A stretch of 64,000 nucleotides of DNA from Rheinheimera pleomorphica (GTDB lineage: Bacteria > Pseudomonadota > Gammaproteobacteria > Enterobacterales > Alteromonadaceae). The stretch is taken from assembly GCF_011634895.1 (NCBI RefSeq), contig NZ_SIRR01000003.1, positions 620,001 through 684,000 on the forward strand, given 5' to 3'. Shown in pieces: positions 1 to 7,173 of the stretch. The notes under the pieces are model-generated. The model was not told where the DNA came from. It saw nothing but the letters and a program-made list of their open reading frames with translations, and searched no databases. A program made the position numbers and the translations under genes. Every line of letters starts with the position of its first letter. The first letter of the stretch is position 1.

Positions 1-302
<302 letters not shown>

Positions 303-317
303 GCAGCTTACTACTGT

Positions 318-347
318 AAAAACGCCAGACCTCGTGTCTGGCGTTTT
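318..347 (+). terminator. Rho-independent terminator of lysS
   Basis: A 13-bp perfect stem (AAAAACGCCAGAC and its complement) closes a 4-nt loop and ends in a T-run, 16 bases after the lysS stop codon. Confidence 0.9.
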
Positions 348-497
348 TGTTTTTAGCGGTTTACACCGCCGGCTTAAGTGTTGTACAGATAACATGTGTC
401 ATCGGGCTAAATTACAGCTGCTTAAATATACAGTAATCGGGTATGAGTTTTTTATCTGCAACTTGCGGGCTTAAAGCCCGCATTTTGCAGAACAATA
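348..497. other. Gene-free stretch with a second hairpin
   Basis: No convincing reading frame lies between the lysS terminator and the first cassette gene. The one clear structure is the perfect palindrome at 464-482 (TGCGGGCTTAAAGCCCGCA) followed by TTTT, a possible second terminator that would insulate the cassette array from lysS. Confidence 0.5.
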
Positions 498-567
498 AAT
501 TGCTACAAGATAAAAATGCTTGATTTACATTCTACTAGCGAAATAGACTGGGTCTAAATTTGGAACT
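498..567 (+). repeat. Left copy of a 70-bp direct repeat flanking the cassette region
   Basis: This block matches 7047-7116 at 56 of 70 positions without gaps, in the same orientation. The best-conserved parts are the first 33 bases (2 mismatches) and the end around TTTGGAACT. Inside it TTGATT and TAGACT lie 18 bases apart, so it could also be a promoter reading into the downstream gene. The two copies bracket the cassette array and the toxin-like gene. Confidence 0.7.
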
Positions 568-627
568 TGCGGGAGCCAGAGCATGCAACTCGCGGGTTCT
601 GGCCCTTTGAATAAGCTGTTATAACTC

Positions 628-918
628 ATGGAGCTTCGTATGAAGTTTTATTTTTACCCGACTGGTGAAGAGAAATTTAAAGCTGATGCATTGAACAATT
701 TTGTCAGAACAGTAGTTTTCAATGAGCTTTCTGGTGAAATTGAGGTCAGCTTTATACGGCAGGTAAAGACTCTATGGCAGCAAACGTGCAAGAACAATAT
801 TGAGACAGATCACCGTATTAAAGAGCTCAATGGTGAGCATTTTCAAGTATATAGCTGGGTTGTAAGAAGTAAATCTGACTTTCAGTTGCCAGCCTTTTCG
901 CTGTCGGAAAGTAAATGA
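628..918 (+). CDS. Cassette 1 orphan protein, 96 aa
   Basis: I do not recognise this protein. It is short, soluble in appearance (no signal peptide or membrane segment) and mixed alpha/beta in composition, with a Trp/Gln-rich centre and a Ser-rich tail. A second in-frame ATG lies four codons in and could be the real start. The stop codon falls just before the attC-like site at 920, the usual layout of an integron cassette. The bases just upstream end in GTTATAAC, which resembles the recombination core and may be the left cassette junction. Expression could depend on the promoter-like repeat at 498-567. Confidence 0.6.
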   Translation: MELRMKFYFYPTGEEKFKADALNNFVRTVVFNELSGEIEVSFIRQVKTLWQQTCKNNIETDHRIKELNGEHFQVYSWVVRSKSDFQLPAFSLSESK

Positions 919-919
919 G

Positions 920-997
920 TTATAACAAGGTGCGGCATTCGCGGCCTGCGGCCGCTGCGACGCTCACAAGTTCGCGCGCATGCGCACGGCGTTAGCT
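920..997 (+). repeat. attC recombination site, cassette 1
   Basis: It starts with the R''-type core TATAAC at 921 and ends with the R'-type core GTTAGCT at 991-997. A GC-rich, self-complementary interior lies between them, as in integron attC sites. Confidence 0.75.
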
Positions 998-1012
998 GGC
1001 AATGGAGACTTA

Positions 1013-1660
1013 ATGGAAAACGACTTAGATCAAGCCATGAATTGGATAGAGATCATTAAAGCCGCTGGCCCGTATATTGTGGCGGTAGCGGGCATGGCGT
1101 TTGGCTTTTTTCAATCTAAGCGTGTAGCTGAAATAGCAAAAGAGAAAGATATACAGTTAGCTAAGTTGCAAAAGCAATCGCTGTTCTTACTAGAGAAACA
1201 TAAGGCCCAAATCACCGCGACATTAAGATTGCAGGAGATATATAGCTCCATGTTTGCAAAGGTTGAGTCAGTTTTCCATAACTATTGCGGATTGATATCT
1301 GGCGTCAGAGGGGCAGGCTCAATTCAAGAAGACCTGATAAAATTTGTTGTAGACGATTATGAATCACTTTCCGTTGAAAGCCGAAAAGCTGTGCTGGCTG
1401 AAGCCATCGCGATTTGTCAGATCATGCAAGATCACAAAGCTTATGAGTTGGCAGTTAAATTGGATAGCAAAATTACTGAGGCGCTATCTTTGATTGATTT
1501 TTCAGGTAATTCATCTGGTAGTGAGCATTTGGAAAATCTCAAGAGAGTGCAGCGCGAGTACGGATTATTGTATGTTTCATTTTTCTATCGCGTCGCTAAT
1601 TTAGAGTCAACAGCTAACAAATCAAGTAACACGGATGCAGCAAGCTGCACCGGTTCTTGA
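1013..1660 (+). CDS. Cassette 2 membrane-anchored coiled-coil protein, 215 aa
   Basis: The function is unknown. The ATG at 1013 is preferred because GGAG sits five bases before it; an earlier ATG at 980 lies inside the preceding attC. The product has one N-terminal membrane segment (about residues 12-30, AAGPYIVAVAGMAFGFF), followed by a charged helical stretch rich in Lys, Glu and Gln that suggests a cytoplasmic coiled coil. The last dozen codons run into the attC site, so the C-terminal tail is encoded by the recombination site itself. Such a tail changes whenever the cassette recombines and is probably not functional. One-membrane-segment-plus-coil proteins are frequent in cassette arrays and anti-phage genes, but nothing here shows such a role. 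Confidence 0.65.
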   Translation: MENDLDQAMNWIEIIKAAGPYIVAVAGMAFGFFQSKRVAEIAKEKDIQLAKLQKQSLFLLEKHKAQITATLRLQEIYSSMFAKVESVFHNYCGLISGVRGAGSIQEDLIKFVVDDYESLSVESRKAVLAEAIAICQIMQDHKAYELAVKLDSKITEALSLIDFSGNSSGSEHLENLKRVQREYGLLYVSFFYRVANLESTANKSSNTDAASCTGS

Positions 1661-1670
1661 AGCGTTATGT
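1613..1670 (+). repeat. attC recombination site, cassette 2 (short type)
   Basis: R''-type core GCTAAC at 1613 and R'-type core GTTATG at 1664 enclose TCAAG...CTTGA arms and an inner TGCAGC/GCTGCA stem. The preceding reading frame stops inside the site. Confidence 0.7.
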
Positions 1671-1685
1671 TTTCTAATGGAGTAG

Positions 1686-2057
1686 ATGGTGAAGTATAAA
1701 ATTTTAGTTTTAACATGTCTGTTCTTAACGCCGCTGACAATATCGGCAGCTCCAAAAGGCATGCCCAAAGATGCATGGTTAAAGAGCTTCATGCCTGCGG
1801 AGGTAGCTTGGCATTGTAACGATCCAAAATCACCGATAAAAAATGATTTCAAAGGCTCTGTCGCTGAGTGCAATAGCAAAGTGACCCAACTATTTGTTAG
1901 TTGTACGACTTCTGTTAAAAATGTCTCTATTCCTGATGTGTTAGTCAGCAGGCAGGAAGCAATAAAATATGGCTCCATAGTTGGTGAATGTATCGGTGCT
2001 TATTACTTTGGCGGCGACCACCTTAAGATGTTTAATGCAGCACAGCAAAAAACATAA
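1686..2057 (+). CDS. Cassette 3 secreted protein, 123 aa
   Basis: This is an unrecognised exported protein. A typical signal peptide (KYK, then a hydrophobic run ending TISAA) should be cut near residue 21, leaving a periplasmic domain of about 100 residues. Four cysteines remain in the mature part (WHCND, AECNS, VSCTT, GECIG), an even number that could form two disulfides. The Cys spacing faintly recalls small Rap1a/Tai-like periplasmic immunity proteins, but I would not assign that family. The gene runs into the next attC, and GGAG lies seven bases before the ATG. Confidence 0.65.
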   Translation: MVKYKILVLTCLFLTPLTISAAPKGMPKDAWLKSFMPAEVAWHCNDPKSPIKNDFKGSVAECNSKVTQLFVSCTTSVKNVSIPDVLVSRQEAIKYGSIVGECIGAYYFGGDHLKMFNAAQQKT

Positions 2058-2135
2058 CAAGGCGCTATTGTCGCCACTATCGTGGCTGGGACGGCTTACG
2101 CTGTGCTCCAGCCGCCCCAAAGCTTTGCGTTAGGC
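2052..2135 (+). repeat. attC recombination site, cassette 3 (long type)
   Basis: The site runs from CATAAC at 2053 to GTTAGGC at 2129-2135, with a long internal stem (GGCTGGGACGGC against GCCGCCCC). It is nearly identical to the site at 3208-3291. Confidence 0.85.
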
Positions 2136-2143
2136 CCTAGATC

Positions 2144-2566
2144 ATGAAATCTGCGACCAAAAGGTTACTGGCGGTAATTACGTTTCTCACGGTACTAGCT
2201 GGAGCGATTGGTGCGACAACCGATGAAGGTTGGCTAACCGCGTGGTTTTTGCTTTTTATTTTCGTTGGTCTGCCAGTTTTGATTTTGGCTTGGATTGATC
2301 TTGGGTCAGCGCTTCGGAGCCTGGATAGTCCCAGCTCTCTGCAAAGGGTAACTGGTGTTTTGTTCGGTGTTCCCCAGGCAGTACTTGGGATAACGTCCAT
2401 TTTCATCGGTCTCTCAATTGTAGGCTGGGTATTGTATAACTCACTGGTGGAGACGCAGTCCCAATATAGTGGGGGATTCCTGACGCTCGGTGTTGGACCG
2501 GCACTAGTATTTTTCGGTTTCTATTGGGCGCGTGCGGCATTTAAACGAGAGACCAAGGTGGAATGA
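2144..2566 (+). CDS. Cassette 4 membrane protein, 140 aa
   Basis: The function is unknown. The protein is almost wholly membrane-embedded, with about four hydrophobic segments: residues 8-24, 32-50, 68-92 and 107-125. The connecting loops are short and the C-terminus is basic (RAAFKRETK). No catalytic motif is visible. The start lies nine bases after the upstream attC core, so the gene fills its cassette with almost no leader and no obvious promoter. That is typical of cassette genes read from an upstream promoter. Confidence 0.65.
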   Translation: MKSATKRLLAVITFLTVLAGAIGATTDEGWLTAWFLLFIFVGLPVLILAWIDLGSALRSLDSPSSLQRVTGVLFGVPQAVLGITSIFIGLSIVGWVLYNSLVETQSQYSGGFLTLGVGPALVFFGFYWARAAFKRETKVE

Positions 2567-2576
2567 CTGAGTTCTG

Positions 2577-2661
2577 GCCTAACCAGTACAGTCACGGCGA
2601 CGTCTACTACATTGCGGCTTCGCCTCCATTCCTTAGCCGCGCGTGCTGAGCGGCGTTAGGG
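2577..2661 (+). repeat. attC recombination site, cassette 4
   Basis: R''-type core GCCTAAC at 2577-2583 and R'-type GTTAGGG at 2655-2661 enclose a GC-rich interior with GCGGC/GCCGC complementarity. Confidence 0.75.
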
Positions 2662-2667
2662 CATCAC

Positions 2668-3213
2668 TTGAAGCTGGCATCTCTATTTGTTTTGACATTC
2701 ATATTTGTAGTAACGGTTTCGTCGATCTTCAGTTTTGGCAACAACTTCGAGCCAAATGAGTCAACCGTTATGTTTGCAAAAATAGTGTCGTCGACTTGTT
2801 GCGCATTTTTTCTTGCGGCTTCAATTACTATTTTCGTAAAGAGACGTTGTCAAATTAAAGAAAGGCTCAACTGGGTTTCAAACAATAAAAAATTTTATTT
2901 GTACTTATCCGTAGCCTTACCTGCAATCACAGGACTTTTATTCGTAATGCAATTTCAGATGCTATCAGAGTGGTTGCCATCTATTCACGCAAGAAAGCTT
3001 TCGAATGAGTCCATTCATACAGTTTTAGCAGTAATTACATCTAAAAAAATGAGAGGGCGACGTGATTACATAAAGATTATTAATGTAAAAGGCTCGGACA
3101 AAGACTTTAGAGTAAACGATGAATACTATGAAAGTGTTAATGTTGGTCAAAGGGTTATTATTGGGCATAAAAAAACAAAATTCGGTAAGCAAGTCTTGTT
3201 TTACATGCCCTAA
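2668..3213 (+). CDS. Cassette 5 membrane protein with soluble C-terminal domain, 181 aa
   Basis: I do not recognise this protein. It starts with a TTG codon seven bases after the attC core, since no ATG is placed better. Three hydrophobic segments (about residues 3-23, 36-57 and 74-97) are followed by a hydrophilic, strand-rich domain of some 65 residues (from ESIHTVLAVITSKK on) rich in Lys, Asp and Val, likely on the inner face. Membrane region plus small beta domain recalls cassette-borne membrane effectors, but no family can be named. The last codons overlap the next attC. Confidence 0.6.
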   Translation: MKLASLFVLTFIFVVTVSSIFSFGNNFEPNESTVMFAKIVSSTCCAFFLAASITIFVKRRCQIKERLNWVSNNKKFYLYLSVALPAITGLLFVMQFQMLSEWLPSIHARKLSNESIHTVLAVITSKKMRGRRDYIKIINVKGSDKDFRVNDEYYESVNVGQRVIIGHKKTKFGKQVLFYMP

Positions 3214-3291
3214 CAAGGCGCTGTTGTCGCCACTATCGTTGCTGGGACGGCTTACGCTGCGCTCCAGCCGCCCCAAAGTTTTGCGTTATGA
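3208..3291 (+). repeat. attC recombination site, cassette 5 (near-copy of 2052-2135)
   Basis: It runs from CCCTAAC at 3208-3214 to GTTATGA at 3285-3291. The interior is almost the same as that of the site at 2052, with differences confined to a few positions and the outer cores. Confidence 0.85.
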
Positions 3292-3306
3292 ATCGTAAGG
3301 AAAGCG

Positions 3307-3546
3307 ATGGAATGGTCTGGTAATGAACAATGCTATTCAGCAATGAAAGAGCTTGCTGAGTATTATATGGAAGGAGAGCAGCTGGCTTACTGGAAGGCAT
3401 TAATTTGTAATGGTGAAAAGGAAGGGGAATTCCCTCCAGGTAAAGGCTTTTTACATGACATTGATCAGGCAATCCGAGTTTCACCAAAGCCCTCTATGCC
3501 AGGTAGATCTGAGTTATACCAGCTGATCTGCACGGTTTGTATTTAG
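3307..3546 (+). CDS. Cassette 6 small orphan protein, 79 aa
   Basis: An unrecognised small, acidic protein without signal peptide or membrane segment. The first half (EQCYSAMKELAEYYMEGEQ) should form an amphipathic helix. AAGGAAAGCG lies just before the ATG and acts as the ribosome site. The gene fills a short cassette closed by a minimal attC at 3557. Confidence 0.55.
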   Translation: MEWSGNEQCYSAMKELAEYYMEGEQLAYWKALICNGEKEGEFPPGKGFLHDIDQAIRVSPKPSMPGRSELYQLICTVCI

Positions 3547-3556
3547 TGATTCAAGT

Positions 3557-3599
3557 TCATAACAAACAGCGCTGACTGCGCCTGCGCTGGGCGTTAACT
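3557..3599 (+). repeat. attC recombination site, cassette 6 (minimal)
   Basis: Only about 43 bases separate TCATAAC (3557) and GTTAACT (3593-3599). The interior AGCGC...GCGCT forms the folding stem, giving one of the shortest sites in the array. Confidence 0.6.
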
Positions 3600-3612
3600 T
3601 TACGGAAGAACA

Positions 3613-4026
3613 ATGCACCTTCAAGCACCGCTTAAATTTTGCTATCAGACCCTTACAACAAAGGAAGCAAGCTATTATCGTTGGTGGGTTATCGGTACTG
3701 TGTTACTCGTTCTTGCGGCATTCGTTGGTGTTGCTGCTTTTGAGATGAATGTACGGTTATTATTTTTAACCTTTGGTCTTGCTGGTATGGCAATGATTGT
3801 AGCAACGCTAAGGCTTTGCTTGGTGAAGCTATTTGAAGAGAACGCGGATGCGATTAATCTGTTCTCTAGTTTTTTTCCTTCACTGCTGGGCAGTAGGAAC
3901 TTGGAGCTAGCTTGTAAGATAACAAATGCCGTTTATTACGGAGTGTTTTATCTTTGTTGTTATCTCTTATTGGCTGCTATTTTTTTGTTCCCGCTGTCTC
4001 TAGTTGTAGAGTATGCAAAAAGTTAA
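3613..4026 (+). CDS. Cassette 7 membrane protein, 137 aa
   Basis: The function is unknown. Hydrophobic segments lie at about residues 27-46, 50-72 and 110-133, with a polar loop (LFEENADAINLFSSFFPSLL) between the second and third. The N-terminus is basic and probably cytoplasmic. GGAAG precedes the ATG. The stop codon lies inside the following attC-like site. Confidence 0.6.
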   Translation: MHLQAPLKFCYQTLTTKEASYYRWWVIGTVLLVLAAFVGVAAFEMNVRLLFLTFGLAGMAMIVATLRLCLVKLFEENADAINLFSSFFPSLLGSRNLELACKITNAVYYGVFYLCCYLLLAAIFLFPLSLVVEYAKS

Positions 4027-4105
4027 CAAGGCAAGTAAGCAACGCACCTTTGGTGCTGGACTCGCTAACGCTCGCCGCTGCTTGCGGCTTTAGGCAACGT
4101 TGTGG
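4021..4105 (+). repeat. attC recombination site, cassette 7
   Basis: It starts at AGTTAAC and ends at GTTGTGG (4099-4105). The interior GCAAGTAAGCAACGC...GCTGCTTGC is self-complementary. The cores are looser than in the other sites. Confidence 0.65.
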
Positions 4106-4127
4106 CACACACATAATGAGATAATTT

Positions 4128-5045
4128 ATGAACTTTGAGAAGGTTGCTCCGTACCTAGAAGACCCACTTGTTCTTATCGGCTTTGTGGTCTTTCTTTTCC
4201 TTTCTTTTTGTCGCTACTTAGTTAAGCAAGGGATTTTTCCACAGTTAGAGCAGCAAGGGGCTGTTAGTATTCTCAAGTTAATTTTGAGCTACGGATTTAT
4301 AATTGGGGTTGTGATTGTTGGGCTTGGATTTGGTCTTAAATATAGCGAGCTTTCACAGGCTGAACAGAAGAGAGCTATTTCGTTAATCCTATCTGAATTA
4401 GAAGCTAATAAATACGTTATCTCTGAGCTGGGCAAGAATACTACCACGCTCTCAAATACGTCAAAGACGATCTCTGGAATATTAAGGGATAAGCGATTCA
4501 AAATATTGAATGGGTTGTTCCCCGAAGAAAATTATATAGAGAATGTTGACTCTGACTCTCTCCCAAATCTGTATAACGAAAGAATGGAGTGGTTAGAAAA
4601 TAGCGGTTTATTAGACGATTCAGAAGAAGTTAGAAAATATCGTGAGATTTGTGCCGCAATTTCTAGAACTGTAGACCGAACGAACACCACCTTGATATCA
4701 CTTGCTGATTTAAACGGCACTAGATACGTTATACATGATTCAGCTTGGAGGGCGAATCTAGATATTGTAAGGAAATTGAAGATAATCGATGTGTCTGAGT
4801 TGGCTCAACTGTATGCGAAGATGGGAGAGCTACGTACTATTTACGATAGAGTGGCGAATATTGTTCCTGAGTATAATGCCAATATAAAGTCATTCTGTTC
4901 CACAGAAGCTCCTGAAAAATCAGAACTAAGTGCAGCACTTGCACTTGAGCGAATTACGTTCTCTCTTATTGAGTCTTATCAAGAAAGAGTGAATAGTCTT
5001 GACGTTGAGATTTCAAAGGCAATCGAAAAACTTAACAATGCATAA
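4128..5045 (+). CDS. Cassette 8 membrane-anchored helical protein, 305 aa
   Basis: The function is unknown. Two N-terminal membrane segments (about residues 14-32 and 45-66) are followed by 240 residues of charged, helical sequence with heptad-like Leu/Ile spacing (from ELSQAEQKRAISLILSELEANK on), suggesting a long cytoplasmic coiled-coil or helical-bundle domain. A Cys pair near the end (SFCSTEA and an earlier REICAA) is not a recognisable metal site. This is the largest cassette gene and AT-rich compared with lysS. It ends in the degraded attC at 5039. Confidence 0.65.
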   Translation: MNFEKVAPYLEDPLVLIGFVVFLFLSFCRYLVKQGIFPQLEQQGAVSILKLILSYGFIIGVVIVGLGFGLKYSELSQAEQKRAISLILSELEANKYVISELGKNTTTLSNTSKTISGILRDKRFKILNGLFPEENYIENVDSDSLPNLYNERMEWLENSGLLDDSEEVRKYREICAAISRTVDRTNTTLISLADLNGTRYVIHDSAWRANLDIVRKLKIIDVSELAQLYAKMGELRTIYDRVANIVPEYNANIKSFCSTEAPEKSELSAALALERITFSLIESYQERVNSLDVEISKAIEKLNNA

Positions 5046-5100
5046 CAAATTTGTCAAAAGAACGCTCCTACGGTCGCGCCTTTTACAAAAGCTTTAGACA
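5039..5100 (+). repeat. Degenerate attC-like site, cassette 8
   Basis: R''-type GCATAAC at 5039-5045 is good, and arms TTTGTCAAAAG and CCTTTTACAAAAG pair. The expected GTTRRRY core is replaced by CTTTAGACA, so this site may be inactive. It is the last recognisable site of the array. Confidence 0.5.
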
Positions 5101-5105
5101 ATAAG

Positions 5106-5201
5106 ATGCTCAAACTCGTGCTAATAATCGGTGTAGTCCCCGGATTAGCTTTTTTATCTTTTCCAACAAAGCTGTTGTGTCTAACAAGGATGAGAGAATG
5201 A
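5106..5201 (+). CDS. Possible 31-aa hydrophobic leader or gene remnant
   Basis: An ATG-started frame of 31 codons begins with one membrane-type segment (LKLVLIIGVVPGLAFLSF) and ends by overlapping the start of the next gene. It could be the truncated start of a lost cassette gene or a small membrane peptide translationally coupled to its neighbour. No ribosome site is obvious. Confidence 0.25.
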   Translation: MLKLVLIIGVVPGLAFLSFPTKLLCLTRMRE

Positions 5202-5788
5202 ATCACAATGCGCCAGAGGTATCCGCAACAGATTGGGATCAGCTTTATTTTTATGGCTTAACTAAATTTCTGCTTAATGACGTAGGGCTAAATCAAAACA
5301 TGGCTCAAGCGCTTATACGTATGGTTGGTGTAAATGCTTCGGTCAGCACAGGTGCATTAATCGCCCCCAGATACATGCTCAATCAAAAAGGCATAACGCC
5401 CTGGATGGCTATGTACGCGCTTTTAACCATAAAACAACCAGAACTGCTAACTGATGTTCATAAAGGTACTGCAGCAGCCTTCGTGCCTAATGATGCTATA
5501 GGGTCTATATTTGTAAATCACATTAATTGGCCAACAGAGCTGTTGTCGCAGTACAACATTGACCTGGACGGTTTCAATGTTTTCATCCTTCCATTCATGG
5601 TACCTAAAGGCTCGCAATACAATTTATCGTTCTCTCAATCCATGAAAGCCCCTGACAATAGCCTTGAAATATTTGGTGTAAACAAATTCGATGAAAACGA
5701 GCCCGAAAATTTGCTTTGCAACATACAAAGTACGCTCGAATTTATTAAACAAAGCCGCCCTGATGTTATGGGTAAGAACAGTTTATAA
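5198..5788 (+). CDS. Orphan soluble protein, 196 aa
   Basis: I do not recognise the family. The ATG at 5198 is preferred because AAGGA lies eight bases upstream; a GTG at 5177 in the same frame is possible. The protein is soluble, with several aromatic and Asn-rich stretches (DWDQLYFYGLTKFLL at the start, FILPFMVPKGSQYNLSF in the middle) and no signal peptide or catalytic motif. Only ten bases separate its stop from the lipoprotein gene downstream, whose ribosome site (AAGGAG) is in the gap, so the two are probably one transcript and may act together. Confidence 0.6.
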   Translation: MNHNAPEVSATDWDQLYFYGLTKFLLNDVGLNQNMAQALIRMVGVNASVSTGALIAPRYMLNQKGITPWMAMYALLTIKQPELLTDVHKGTAAAFVPNDAIGSIFVNHINWPTELLSQYNIDLDGFNVFILPFMVPKGSQYNLSFSQSMKAPDNSLEIFGVNKFDENEPENLLCNIQSTLEFIKQSRPDVMGKNSL

Positions 5789-5797
5789 GGAGATCCG

Positions 5798-6139
5798 ATG
5801 AAACATATATTCTTTGCTTTATTGATAACTATTGTTGCTGGCTGCGCTAGCACCAAAAGGGATTATGTATTTGATGGCTCAACGGTTGAATCAACGATGC
5901 AGGGGGTTTCTGAAGTAACTAAGCGTTTAAAGCCTGCAGAGCAAATTGAGTTTGTAATGGCGTTAATGGCAATACAGTTTTCAGACGTTAACAGTGTTTA
6001 TGACATCTTAGGCGACCCTACGATGACAGACGAAATGAACTACTTCATTATTGGTAAAAAAATTGACGGTTTAAACTACTATCAGGTTTTAGAGCTGGCA
6101 AAGTCTTCGCCGACGAAAGTCAGTGTGTCTTCAAAATAA
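5798..6139 (+). CDS. Small lipoprotein, 113 aa (DUF6694-like)
   Basis: The N-terminus is a lipoprotein signal: KHIFFALLITIVAGC with the lipobox residues VAGC. The mature protein should be lipid-anchored at Cys16 and about 98 residues long. The sequence after it (FDGSTVESTMQGVSEV, then KLKPAEQIEFV-type text) resembles the small DUF6694 lipoproteins, which have no known function; I hold that name loosely. AAGGAG sits six bases before the ATG. The gene follows the 196-residue orphan closely. No attC follows it, so the recognisable cassette array has ended. Confidence 0.7.
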   Translation: MKHIFFALLITIVAGCASTKRDYVFDGSTVESTMQGVSEVTKRLKPAEQIEFVMALMAIQFSDVNSVYDILGDPTMTDEMNYFIIGKKIDGLNYYQVLELAKSSPTKVSVSSK

Positions 6140-6271
6140 ATAGCACTAAATACCCGAATGCCAATGTAAATTAATTATTGCTTAAACTGGTAAATGTCGT
6201 TTGTATCGGTTATACCCAGTTAACTCTTTGAGTGTCCCTAAAGCCTCTGTCCACGAAAAAAGGGTTTAAAA

Positions 6272-6931
6272 ATGCATACTTACGCTGACAAAACACCGGC
6301 AAACAACAGACAGTCTTCGGCGCATGTCTTGTCTGGCAGGCAAGCAGGCATTAAATCTCCGTTGCAATTTGTCGATAACCGTCCGCAGGCTATAGCACAA
6401 AGAAAACTACAACAGTTGGCTAGCAACAGCGCGGTGGTCCAGCGTCATGTCGACGTCATAGTGCAAGGCAGCAGTTCTGCAACGAAAAAGGTGTTAGCAG
6501 CAACCGGTGATGTGGAAGATTTTAAAGACGGTACTGATGCCGGGGATCAGGGCTGGTTGGGAGTGAATAAATACCGGGCCAGGTACAAGGTTACAAGCGT
6601 TGATGGGAAATATGAAAACGAAGATGCTGTCGGCCCGCTGAAAAACGTGTTTACCGAAGCCAACCGGGGGCATGTGTTAGCCAAGCGCAACGGTGGTGAC
6701 GGGACGGACGAGGAAAATGTCTTCGCTCAGGACGGTGGTGCAAATAACGGTACCTATAAATCGTTTGAAGCCAGGATGGGCAACATGTTAAAGCAGTACA
6801 ACGACGATGATGAGGTGACCTTTGTCTGTTATCTGGAGGGCGACTACATCTATCAGGGAGATATTGCAGATGCGGCGGAAAGTGAAGCAAGTAGCATATC
6901 ATCAGCAGATATGGATTCTGACAGTGACTGA
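6272..6931 (+). CDS. Nuclease-like toxin with eCIS-cargo-type N-terminus, 219 aa
   Basis: The protein has two parts. Residues 18-56 contain the phrases QFVDNRPQAIAQRKLQQL and SNSAVVQR, the characteristic leader of proteins loaded into extracellular contractile injection systems (the DNRP...QRKLQ pattern). The remainder (about 60-200) is a small domain with RGHVLAKRNGGDGTDEENVF, where RGH followed by a distal Asn resembles the active site of DNA/RNA non-specific (beta-beta-alpha metal) endonucleases. The last 20 residues are a low-complexity acidic/Ser tail. I infer an injected nuclease effector. No injection-system structural gene, and no immunity gene, is visible beside it. Confidence 0.65.
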   Translation: MHTYADKTPANNRQSSAHVLSGRQAGIKSPLQFVDNRPQAIAQRKLQQLASNSAVVQRHVDVIVQGSSSATKKVLAATGDVEDFKDGTDAGDQGWLGVNKYRARYKVTSVDGKYENEDAVGPLKNVFTEANRGHVLAKRNGGDGTDEENVFAQDGGANNGTYKSFEARMGNMLKQYNDDDEVTFVCYLEGDYIYQGDIADAAESEASSISSADMDSDSD

Positions 6932-6934
6932 AAT

Positions 6935-7025
6935 TCCGGTTGTAGTTTACCTACCAGCTGGTTTAGCTCATTACTAATACAACGAAACCTTCTTTGTCAG
7001 ATCCAGCGGTTATTGTTTCAGCTGT
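6935..7025 (-). pseudogene. Relic of a serine-hydrolase C-terminus
   Basis: Read on the minus strand, this stretch encodes ISNELNQLVGKL, matching GNGDELNQLVGKV at the end of the intact serine hydrolase at 8897-10051. At DNA level, 24 of 27 bases match around CTGGTTTAGCTCAT. Upstream of it the frame is broken. It looks like the decayed tail of a second copy, and shows that duplication and loss took place next to the cassette region. Confidence 0.5.
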
Positions 7026-7046
7026 CCGCTGACGCGTCTCATAAAA

Positions 7047-7116
7047 AATTGCTACAACATAAAAACGCTTGATTTACATAAAGCTAGAAGAATAGACTGA
7101 TCCCAATTTTGGAACT
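7047..7116 (+). repeat. Right copy of the 70-bp direct repeat
   Basis: This matches 498-567 at 56 of 70 positions, ungapped. Like the left copy it has TTGATT and TAGACT 18 bases apart and lies about 60 bases before a start codon. Confidence 0.7.
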
Positions 7117-7173
7117 GGCAGAATTTTTTACAGGCAACGGGTTACGAGTCGCGCCATAAAATTAAGGAAAACA

